A stretch of DNA of 64,000 bases from Diaporthe sp. PMI_573 (taxonomy: Eukaryota; Ascomycota; Sordariomycetes; Diaporthales; Diaporthaceae): contig JAJTUP010000043.1 in the NCBI GenBank assembly GCA_021399435.1, positions 124,001-188,000 on the forward strand, read 5' to 3'. The notes under the pieces were generated by a model. It did not search any database, was not told where the DNA came from, and was given only the letters and a program-made list of their open reading frames with translations. Shown here piece after piece: positions 1-10,400 of this stretch. The translations under genes and the position numbers were made by a program. Every line of letters begins with the position of its first letter. The first letter of the stretch is position 1.

Positions 1-41
1 CGCTGTTCTTTGACTTGCTTAATCCTCGTCAAACAAATAAT

Positions 42-905
42 TTAAACATGCTCCATCTGTTCGAAGTTGTCGTATGCAGTGACAGCGGTTGGCTGTTGCC
101 CCTTCAGAGTTACCGCTTCTGCTGCTGCCTCTGACTGTCTCTTGATCACTTGCAGTGTCTTGTGATATGAGCAGCAAAGCCCAAGGCGGTGTAGAGCCTC
201 TATCTGCCGCCGCTTGACGCCTTTGGAATGGAGATATACACTCAGCTGCAGCTGAAATCCAGAAGACCCATTCCGCCGCTGTGTTCCACACATCACCACC
301 AAAATGTTGACCAGAACCCCGTCGACTTGTGGTGGTATATTGTCGTAGCCCACTCGCACTTGGCTGTGAGGCTGTATCACACCACGGAGTGTCCGCAGGA
401 GCAAGGGGCATGTTTTCTCTGCAGTCTCGATGAGTTTGCGCATGTCCAGTCGCTCGAACCCGCCATCTTCAGCCTCTTGTGACTTGTGGAAGGGTTTGAA
501 CCTGGCCAGGCTCGCAATTTCCTTCCCCAGCTCTATGGGACCGATATCTAAATATTCAATTAAATGTTCTCGAGATTCCGCCGTACCTGGACCCCCAGAG
601 CGTCCTATGCATGCGTCGAGAACAGCCAAGTCTTGATACGCGACTCTGGCAAACGCGGTCTTCCTCCGCGCATTCGCTTGACCATCAGAGGTGCATAGAG
701 TACGAACGAAGTCGCCAATAGACCAGTTCATTTCGTCAACAATATATCGCCAGACCAGGTCAAGCTTCTCTGTGCCATTTCGCCGCTCCCTTCTTATACC
801 GGTATCGGTATTCGCCTGGAGCTCTGATGAAGGTGACGGCGTGTTGAAGGCTGACGGGTCGCTTATAGAACGGATGGACGAAAGCGGTGATGTAGATGTT
901 TCCAT
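42..905 (-). pseudogene. N-terminal part of a DUF6589-type fungal protein
   Basis: A 287-residue reading frame starts at 905 and stops at 42. From memory of the family, its order matches the N-terminal region of large fungal DUF6589 proteins: a 'W-x-IGDFVR' start at about residue 60, a middle helical part, then a run near residues 225-285 with LHSKGVKRRQIEALHRLGL and finally TAYDNFEQM. In relatives the DUF6589 domain follows this last motif. Here a stop comes three codons later. A plausible continuation (V-K-E-Q) appears about 33 nt further on, just before the window edge, so the break may be a tiny intron-like insertion or a mutation. Function of the family is unknown; it is often repeat-associated. 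The family assignment is by pattern only and the C-terminus lies outside the window. Confidence 0.5.
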
Positions 906-1211
906 TGTACGTCTCGGCTTGGTTGAATTGTATAGGGACGCTGTTGTTATATTGTATGATGCTGCACAGAGTTTGGTGAGCTCATTACGAAGTTGGGGGA
1001 TGGCCCACCAAATCGTGTCAAAATCTCTCAGGCCCTCTGGGAGCCATTACCCCTTTAGGGAAGGCGTCGCGCTGTTAAGCGCGCCAAGTGGGTCTGAGTG
1101 CCTGAGGTAAGTGTGCTGTTGGTAGCGTCGTGGCATCCGATCCCGGTTGACTGGGTCACCCAAACGGGTCCCCTTGGTGCCGACGTGTTGGTTCATAACA
1201 TGTGTACCTTA
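906..1211. other. intergenic stretch without a supported gene
   Basis: It lies upstream of the DUF6589-like frame and ends at the first minisatellite array. There is a short GC-rich piece near 1140-1195. Nothing coding can be supported. Confidence 0.5.
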
Positions 1212-1217
1212 GGATCC

Positions 1218-1452
1218 TAAATGGCAGGAGAGGGGGTACCCAAAAGCATGAGAGGGGGTCGTACAGAAAAGCAGGAGGGTTCCTGAAAGGCAGGAGGGGG
1301 GGTCCTGCAAGGCAGGAGAGGGGGTCCTGAAAGGCAGGAGGGGGGTCCTGCAAGGCAGGAGAGGGGGTCCTGAAAGGCAGGAGAAGGGGTCCTAAAAGGC
1401 AGGAGAGAGGGGTCCTGAAAGGCAGGAGGGGGGGGTACCAAAAGCAGGGGGG
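1218..1452 (+). repeat. minisatellite array A, unit about 22 bp
   Basis: About ten imperfect head-to-tail copies of a purine-rich unit, AAAGGCAGGAGAGGGGGTCC plus TG. Variants end in GGTACC instead of GGTCCTG, and the G run varies in length. The same unit occurs in opposite orientation at 2650-2958. The array ends just downstream of the two-exon gene at 1565-2391. Confidence 0.9.
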
Positions 1453-1564
1453 CTAAGAATTCAGGCCAGGGGGACCCCAAAACGTGACAAGTGCACGAAG
1501 CATTGTAGTGGAAGTCTCGGTTCTTAATGTACAATGTGAAGAGAGGTGGGCTCAACATTTGCAA

Positions 1565-2391
1565 TTACTTAGCCCAACGACGTAAATCGTGCCTGACTTC
1601 TGCGACAGCCTTTTGCCTATCCAGTGTCTGATCCGGCCGAATTGCCAGTTCCGCTATTTCTGCGAGACCTACGCATGCCTTGACGAGCTCCCCAGGTGCG
1701 TTTTGCAAGATGGTAGACGCTAGGGCTTCGAGCGTTTGTTTGTCTTTCTTGCGGCAATTCTTGCTTTGGCATGTTAGCGGAGGAGTAGAGAGAAGGACGC
1801 ATATACTCACATGATCTTCTCAGCTGCTTCCGAGTAGATAGTGACGAAGAGTGGTGATGGTCCTGCAAACGTCGTCCACCACCTTGCGATTTGTTTGCGT
1901 TTTTTTGGGCGATGCCGGGAGACGTGCGGCGGCTGAGCACTCCTATAAATCTTCATTGCGACGGTCGCATTGCCCTTACCCCTCTCTTTTCGGATGCGCC
2001 CAGCTCGCCTCTCCGCGTCAATAATCCTTTCCAAGGATTGAAACACACGCATGAGTTGTATGTAAGCAAGCCTAAAGCGTATACTCTCGCCTGCGTCGAT
2101 CATGCTGTCCAGCCGCTTGAAGACGGTGATGACGTAGGGATCCGAGCTTGCTATGTTGCTCGGCAAGTTTGTCTGCTCGACGACGGTTATCCAATCGCTT
2201 AAAAAGTTCTCGATATTAGCGTTGAAGAACGTGATCGCTTCGTCTTTGACAAGCCTACGCATGTTATCGATCGTGTAGAGTCGCCTTCCCACAGCTCGCC
2301 GTCGTATCCCCGCCGCCGTCGGCAGATCGACAGCGTCGGAGTCGACATCCATAGGATCCCCCATTGCCCTGAATTGTTCGGAGAAGTGCAA
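1565..2391 (-). CDS. unknown two-exon protein between inverted minisatellites
   Basis: Exon 1 runs 2391-1811 and exon 2 1763-1565, giving 259 residues. The proposed 47-nt intron (1810-1764) has a GTGAGT donor and a GCTAAC branch site, but the only acceptor that keeps the second frame open is AAG, which is unusual. The protein starts with a short acidic segment (MDVDSDAVDLP). It continues as mostly helical sequence with a basic patch near residues 150-170 (RKERGKG, HRPKKRKQ), then a motif RWWTTFAGPSPLF just before the splice site. The C-terminus is helical and charged. I recognise no domain and no function. It sits between two inverted repeat arrays, so it may be cargo of a repeat-bounded unit. 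The non-canonical acceptor could also mean the gene is decaying. Confidence 0.45.
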
Positions 2392-2649
2392 GCAGTGAGC
2401 ACGTTTATCGACTTGAGGATGGCGGGGAAGCGGCGAGCTTTATCCAGCAAGGGGGATACAACCGCACTATGCCTACAGTAACTGTAGTTTGTCCTTTTGC
2501 TTTCATGTTATTCGAATTTCAGGCTTTGAGCCCACATGGAAGTCCACAAGAGAAACAAACAGTACAGTACTTCCAAAACCACAGTACTTATTTATGTGAC
2601 GTAAACATTAAAATTATAATTAGAAGTACCCGCAATCCTAAGGACCTCT

Positions 2650-2958
2650 CTCTCCTGCTTTTCGGTACCACCCCCTCTCATGCTTTTCGGTACCCCCTCT
2701 CCTGCCTTTTAGGACCCCCTCTCCTGCTTTTCGCTACCACCCCCTCTCCTACTTTTCGGTACCCCCCTCTCCTGCCTTTTAGAACCCCCTCTCCTGCCTT
2801 TCAGGACCCCCTCTCCTACTTTTCGGTACCCCCCTCTCCTGCCTTTTAGAACCCCCTCTCCTGCCTTTCAGGACCCCCTCTCCTGCCTTGCAGGACCCCC
2901 CCTCCTGCCTTTCAGGAACCCTCCTGCTTTTCTGTACCACCCCCTCTCCTGCCGGGGC
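2650..2958 (-). repeat. minisatellite array B, inverted copy of array A
   Basis: Thirteen or so imperfect units with core CCCCCTCTCCTGCCTTTCAG, the reverse complement of array A. GGTACC-type and GGACC-type units alternate. Arrays A and B lie about 1.2 kb apart and could pair as the stem of a large hairpin. Confidence 0.9.
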
Positions 2959-4409
2959 CGGCTGCCAGGCCTCGTGGAGTCCGGATACCGGGATCATGGC
3001 AGCCAGCTACACAGCATTTCGGAGCTCTGTATGGCGAACCAGCTTGGAGGGTATATAGAGGCACCTTTAACTGTGTCTATATCTTTTGTCACGGACCAAG
3101 GTGCGAATCTGATTCTCTCAACATCGCACCGGACGATGACTGCTTGGATGGACCCTGGTGTACTGCTTGTGACTGGCGGCGCCGCTGTAGCTGGTGCACT
3201 TATTGCACTTATTTGTGGGGCTGCTGGAGTGGGAGCTTCGGCAGCAGGGACCGACGGAGGTGAAATTTCTGGTTCTGAATCCGTGTCCATGTTATCCCAT
3301 TTCGACTAATCAATAGCCATGGAGAATCACTCAATGCTACCTCTTGAGTCTTGAGTTGAGGAAGATTCAGATTGAATAAATTGGATGCCAAAGGTAAAGA
3401 AATAAGACACGAAGCAGCGTTAAACTACATTGCTGTTGAATGCGGGGTGCCTTGAGGAACTCAAGGGTCTTTCTTCCGCGTCCTCCTTCGTAAGCTCGGG
3501 TCACTAAGCGGTCCGTGACGACTTAACCACAGCTACGTGCCACAGACAACTAGACCTCCGTGATAGTAGCCTCCTCTATCTCCTGTGCCATAACCCATGC
3601 GCCATCTTTGGGGGGGGGGGGGACTGTTGAGCCACGAAGCTTTGCGCCACCACTGTCGAGCCGGACGCTGAGCAACTGACTCCCATGAGGAAAGAGGTAT
3701 CCGCGGTGAGGCTGTAAGACCCGCCTTCCGCACGGTTCTTCAGCCACGAAACAATGCTTAGTGCTCAGGTGATTAGCTAGAACTCTGGCTGCGACAAATG
3801 ATGCTCTACGTATCCGTCTACTAGATCGTTCTAAGCCTCGCTTGGTGAACGCCATGGCTTGTGGTCGCCTCACGTGAGAAAGACTGGGGCTCCCGGCTCC
3901 TTCCTAAGGTCTGACCGCGACGGCGCTTATAAGCCGCGTGACCCTAAAAACCGGAAACGAGCGCCACGATGTCGTCGCGCCTATCAATTCGAGTCCATAT
4001 GAATTTTGATCCTATACGGGGCAGCCCTACCTACGTCAGCTGGACCTCTCTGCTCACAAGATGTGATATCCGGCCAGCACCGTTATTCTTCAGCTAGGGT
4101 GCTACAGGCCTGGACATCCTCCCGAGCATCTATGCCACCGGCGGAGAGGTTGTGATCGCGGCATGGGCCACGCTTTGCGCAGTTGCCAGCTCCAGGAAGC
4201 TGCTTCTATGATAGGACCAGCTACAACTGTGCATTGACCCTTCCCTCGTGCCTCTCATGCCCTTTTTGGGCTCTTACGACCAGTTTCTTGGACGATGGAC
4301 ACGTTTATTTCCCCCGTGTGGCCCCGTGTCGGTCTAGCATGGCACCCTTTTCTTTATCTACTCTTTTTCGCTCTTCGCACAAGTAGATCCTGCTGTTCCC
4401 GCTTACACC
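2959..4409. other. Helitron upstream region; no supported gene
   Basis: It holds a short direct repeat with a palindrome (3448-3520), a poly-G run near 3608-3621, and GC-rich sequence leading to the Helitron ORF. Open frames here are short and overlap on both strands, and none has support as a gene. The Helitron 5' end (expected TC) should lie somewhere here but I could not place it. Confidence 0.5.
3448..3520 (+). repeat. left copy of direct repeat outside the Helitron ORF
   Basis: The first 33 bp (3448-3480) are identical to 12176-12208 and include the palindrome CTTGAGGAACTCAAG. After a short divergent gap, similarity resumes with TAAGCTCGGGTCACTAAGCG against TAAGCTCAGGTCACAAAGCG. The two copies are 8.7 kb apart in the same orientation and bracket the Helitron gene. 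Confidence 0.85.
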
Positions 4410-7400
4410 ATGCCTCGACCAGAGCCAGTTAAGGTTCCGCTTGACGAGATTCGCCGAACGCTGGAAGATCTAGATCGCCAACGCGCTCGAGACCGAGCTC
4501 AGCGGGACTTCGAAGCCACCCAGCCACGAACGAGGCCGGGTAGAGTCTTCATTGACGAGACGACCATACAGGCTCTCCGAAAATCCGCACGGGAGCCGGT
4601 CAGAGTCCCTCTTGATGAGATTCGTCGTACGTTAAGCGACCTGGACCGCCAGCATGAGGAAGAAAGAGCCCGCAGGAGGGGAGGTGGGAAGGCCGTGTTA
4701 CCTCCCGAGCAGATTGCCCGTACGTTGAGCGACATAGACCGCCAGCATGCCGAAGAAACCCCCCAACGGAAACGAGAGGCTGGTGCGCATAGGGTCAGTC
4801 GAAATAGGACGCGATTATTGCCCCTCGAGGAGGTCATGCGTACAATGGATGACCTTGACCGTCACCATGCCGAAGAAACAGCCCGTCGGAGAGAAGGACG
4901 TCGTCCACAGGAAGCCTCAGTCGCACAGGTCCGAGGCAGGAAGTTCATGTTACCCCCGGACGAGATCGCCCGTACGATGAATGACCTAGACCGTCAACGT
5001 TCCGAAGAAACAACTCATCGGAGGCGAATAACTCGGCTCCAGGAGGTCATGGAATTAGATCTCCGAAATGGGGAGCTCAGAGTACCCCTCGAGGAAGTTA
5101 ACCGTACAATCGACGAGTTGGATCGCCGGCACGCCGAACAAAGAGCCCATCTGAGAGAAAAAAGTCGCCAACAAGAAGCATCGAAGCCACAGACCCTCGA
5201 GCAGATCACCCGTACGTTCGCCGATACAGATCGGCAGCACACCGAAGAAACTACCTATCGGAGACAAAGAGATCGTCCACAAGACGCCGTGGAGTCGCAG
5301 CGCCGAGGCGGCAGGCTTGGACTACCGGCTGAGGGGATCGCATATACATTGACGGACCTGGACCGCCAGCACGCTGAAGAAGCAGTTCATCGGAGGCAAG
5401 GCCCTGTTCAACTGGAGGTCGTGGAGCCACGGCTCCGAAAGGGGAAGGTCTTATTACCTGCTGAAGAGATCGCTCATACGTTGGATGAGTTAAACCGGCA
5501 GCACTCCAGAGGAACGGCCCATCCGAGACAAAGAGCTCTCCCACAGAAGGAGGGGCCTAGAGTACCTCTTCCAGAGATCATCCGCACGTGGGATGACCTG
5601 GACCTGCAACGTGATGAAAGGCGGGCCCGCCAAAGGGCCAGTGATACCGAGCCGGTACAAGGGCCAAGTACCCCCGAACCGACCTTCCGTCCTCCACAGA
5701 CACCGCCTTCCCGCAAGCGCCATCAAACACAACAAGAGGGACTTCTGACTCCGCCGCCGTCAGGGCCAAACCGCTCTCGGAAAAGGCCTAGGCTGTTGCA
5801 TGAGACCATCCCACTCCAGCAGCAATCGCTCGATGCATTTCTACAGTACCGAGAGTCATGCTTTCGCGCTAAGAAGGACGCATCAGTAGGAAGATCCTGG
5901 TGCGAAGAGGTCCCCCTCGCCCTTCAGGTCGAGACCTCGAAGTCGTTCTACGAGGATTTCACGGATGAAAGGACGTTACCTATCTCCCACTGCATTTTTT
6001 GCTATAGAAAATGCCCGCCAGCCAAGATTACTACTATCCAGTGGAGAACGTACTTGACCCCCGCCTTGCTGCAGGCTATGACGGCTCTTCAGAAATGCAA
6101 AAAGTGTCTCCCACAGGATGGTGGCATTGGGGCCGAGATTTGTCTCGAGTGCCGTGGCATTTTCAAAAATGGAAAGCTGCCAAAGGCATGTTCGGTCAAC
6201 AATATGGATATCGGCTGTGAGCATCGTTATCCCGAGGAGCTCGATGGCCTCTCTCCCGTCGAGGAGAGGCTGATCGCTCTTCAGACCCCCTTTGGCTATA
6301 TCACAAAGTTCACCGTTGATAACAAAACACCGTCGGGTGTCAGTTACCGGAAACACGTGAAGGGGCATATTGTCGTGTTTCCAAACAATGTAGATGACCT
6401 AGTTGCCACGGTGCTCCCTCACCCGCTTCTTCAGGCGATCGAGAACATTCATGTCTCTTGGAGCGGCCCAAACAGACCGAACCCAGCGGAGGTAGGGACT
6501 CTCCTTCAGGTGCGCAAGTCTCGCGTAACCGCCGCCCTTCTATGGCTTCAGAAGAACAATCCGCTCTATAAGGACATCAAAATCGACTTGGATGAAATAC
6601 AGGGTTGGCAGTACGAAGAGGGCTCGACAGTTCCAATCGTTCTCATGGAGCGGATGCAGAGAGAGGAACCGTCGGCAGTGGAAAAGACGCACACGGACCC
6701 CATTGTCCCGAATACGGATCGCGGATTAGAGGATAACGGCTTCACAACCATTGAAGAACTCCTCACCTCACTACGAGCAGACCACAGCGACGATACCTGC
6801 CCGACAATTGGCAACGTGGCTACGGAGCCGCCCCACCCATTGCCCCAGAATCTCCATATATCTGCTCCTGATCCAGAGAGTGTCGATCGAGGCGGTGATA
6901 TCGTGTACGAGACGTCAACGTCTGGCATGTTTCCTCTGGATGGGCCGGCCGCTTTCGCTGAAGCTGACAAGCTATCCTTCCTTGCCGAGGCTATCCAGGC
7001 AAGTCGGACTAGACAGGGCGATGATTTCGAACCTTCCGCCATGACCGTCCATACAGCAGGAGACCAGCCGTTCATTCGGGTCGAGCGTGGTGCGGATTTT
7101 GCGGACAACCTGCACGAGGACTTCTTTCCACGGACCTTTCCGAAGCTCTTCCCATGGGGGAGGGGCGGCCCTAAGGCGTTCAGCGAGCCACACGGCAATG
7201 TACGTGACGCTTCGGAGCCTGCACAGCGCAGTGCCAATCACTCGCTCAATTATTGGGCAAAATATGTGCTACAACGACATGGGGGCCGATTTGCCACCCA
7301 TCCTGTCTTTTGCTTCTTAGTCTTCAACATTCTCCTTCGATCTACAAACCGCCGTATCAGTATGGTCCGTATGACGACGGGTTCTTTCCACAGACTGGAA

Positions 7401-10400
7401 CGGGTCTACGAAAGCCTGACGCCGGACCGCCTAAAAAGGGCCGAGGAAGAGATGCGAGAGACAAGGGCTACGACGGATCCGGACATATCGTTCTTGCTTC
7501 GCGAATTGTCCATCTTCGGCCACGCACAGCCGCTCTCCAACGAAACTCGGCTCTTGATGCGGAGGAAGATACAAGCAGTGAACATTTGGACCGGTATGCC
7601 TGCCATCTGGATCACCGTCAACCCCAACGATATCAACAATCCGGTTAAGATGAGGCTCTCCATCCATAGGCTCCACGAGCATGACACAGCAAAGGAACTG
7701 CTGGCCGATCTGCGGGGAAGGTATGACAGGATCGCCCTCAGCACCATGGACCCGGTTAGCGCCGCCATCTTCTTCCATCGAGAGATCTCGCTGTTCTTTG
7801 AGAAATACGTCCGGACGGGCGAAGAATCGGTGTTCGGAAAGATCAGCCATTACTACGCCACAGTCGAGACGAATGACCGAGGCAGTCTGCACTTGCATGG
7901 GCTGCTCTGGTTGGAGGGTAACATGCATTTGCCGTCCCTCATCGATGATATGGTGAAGCCTGAGGAGGAAGAATACCGTGTCCAAGTGGTCCGGTATCTA
8001 GACTCGGTATTTCACGAATGCTTAGATGAGGAGGCTGGAAAGGCCGTCCGAAAGGAGAGGAAGCCAATTGATCCGGTCGAGGAAATAATGCACGACACCG
8101 AGGCTCTCGCAGCAGTCTTCGACGAGGAGTCGAATTACATTGCGTACTGTTGCCAGGTTCACTCGCACACCTTCACCTGCATCAAGTATTCTCTAAAAAG
8201 ACTCGTTGGAGAGAGTGCGGATAAGCACGGACGGACAGCTTGTCGATTCAAAGCGCCTTGGAAGATCGTGGAGGAATCCGGGTTCACGGAGGACGGCTTG
8301 CTCAAGATCCGGCGGAACCACCCGCTTGTCAACCGGTATAACAAAGCAATGGCGGTCGGCCTCCGTCACAACCACGATATCTCGATGATCTTAACGAGAA
8401 CTAAGGGACTCGCCATGGTATTTTACATCACGAACTACGCGACTAAGTTGGACACACCCATGTGGAAACGCCTTGCCTTCGCCGCTGATGTCCTTCGACA
8501 GCTTCATGAATCTGCGGCGCTGAGGCATCCCGGGCCGCATCTTGCCGAACAGGATCCCCAGCGCCAGGCCGTGGTAAACGAGAGCCGTCAGTTTCTGATG
8601 AGGGCGGCCAATCGAATCTTTTCCGAGAGACAGCTGTCAGCCGTGGAGGTCTGCTACTTCCTGCTTGGCTATCAAACGGACTTTACGAACGTGCCGCAAT
8701 GGTCCTACATAAACTTGACCGCGCTCTATTGGACCATTTTCCGGCGCTGGATACACCTCCGTCGCCAGGTCAGCATGCAAACCGACGCCGAAGAGCCGTC
8801 GGAGACGGTACAATTTCGGGAAACTGGCCGAACCTTATTGTACTTAGATGCCTATGCCTACCGAGGCCCAGTCCTGAGAGACGTGTGTCTCTATGACTAC
8901 GTGTCTATGGTTACCCTGGAGCGTCGCCGTGGCCGAGAGGAGGATGAAGCCCACATAGCTCTAGAAGGTCCTCCAGAGTGCTATGGATGGATCCAAAAGC
9001 TTCGCCAGCCTCCCGAGTACGCGGTGCCTATCTTCCAGGGATTCATTAGCGACGACCATATGGACGAGCATCCGGTGTATTTCAAACGCAACTCCGTTCT
9101 CCATCTGGCCTTGTTTGTGCCATGGGAAAACTTCCTCTCTAAGACGCGCGGTGACATTACAGCCACATGGTCGCACCATGAAGCTATGCTCTGTCCCCGC
9201 CTGCAGTCCCATGTCTCAAATATCTCACTCCTCAGGAAGTCGGCTGAGGATGCTCGTAAAGACGCAAAGCTCTGGGCCAGCCGGTCAGAAGGCGACGACA
9301 CAGTGGATGTGGACTTTCCTCTGGATGAGGACGATTATGCCAACGAGTCCACCACCGCAGGGCCAACCATGGCAGAGCATCACCAAGCCTATACGGCTCT
9401 CCTCCATACTCTTCGAAATGCCGTGCGAGACTCCGACGCAACGAGGGACTCCCCCGTCCTACAGAGCCTGATCCAAGATCTCTGCCATGAGAACCCCATC
9501 GAAGAGGGTCGGCCTTTCGTCCAACGTCACGACAGCTTTTACCAGCAAATTCGCCATAGCCAGAATAGCCCATTATCCCAGTGTCCTACTCCTTCTGCAC
9601 AGGATCTTCGAGCTGCGGCAAAGGCCCAGGATATGCTACATCTTCGGATGCTTGATGAAATGGAGAGCGGCCTCGAAGGCGGCACAACCTCTATTGGTAA
9701 CGCTGACCTCGATGATCTGCTTGTTCGGCAGTGCGACACAGAGATTCCCATTCCGAGACAACTGGAAGACTCGGCCGCGCACGAGCCTCGAATGCTTGTT
9801 GATGTAGGCCCCACCAGAGGATTCGTGGAGCTTGGGCTTCAAGCCGCCGCCAGCTACACACTAAACTACTTGCAGAGCATGGCACTTCAGCTTGTGTGTC
9901 GGTTCTTGGACAAGTATATTGCCAGTCCTGACTCCGCCGGCCAACATCTTCAGTACGTCGGAGGTCCAGGAGGAACGGGAAAGTCTAGGATCGTCGATGC
10001 TCTCCGGGACGTATTCAAAGCTAGAGGTCAGCCACATCATCTCCAGATTACCGGCACATCAGGCAGTGCTGCTGCCCAGATCGGTGGGACCACACTCCAT
10101 TCGGCCTTGGGACTAGACACCCACCGTTCTTACAACAAACAACAGCCACCAATATTCTCGGAAGCGAAGAAATGGATGTGGAAACAGAAGTTGGCCCTCG
10201 TGGTCGACGAAGTGAGTATGTTGGGTGGGGCCACTCTGTTCAATGCCAGCTGCCATCTTCAGGCCCTCCGTGACTGTGCCGATAAGCCATTTGGAGGCAT
10301 TCCTGCGATTCTGTTGATGGGTGATTTCTATCAGTTCGCCCCCGTGCTTGAGACAAGTCTCCTGGTGGACCGGACGGTGGATTTGACTTACATGGCCTCA

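Noticed and set aside
1218..1452. CRISPR array
   Set aside because: The units are directly adjacent without unique spacers and the genome is fungal; this is a minisatellite.
1217..1564. Pro/Leu-rich frames inside minisatellite array A
   Set aside because: A purine-rich repeat gives open frames by composition alone.
2469..2849. 126-codon frame across array B
   Set aside because: Same reason; the sequence is only translated repeat units.
4499..7985. Long open frames on the minus strand opposite the Helitron gene (for example 6566-7237 and 7431-7985)
   Set aside because: They mirror the GC-rich codons of the plus-strand RepHel gene and have no domain or start context.
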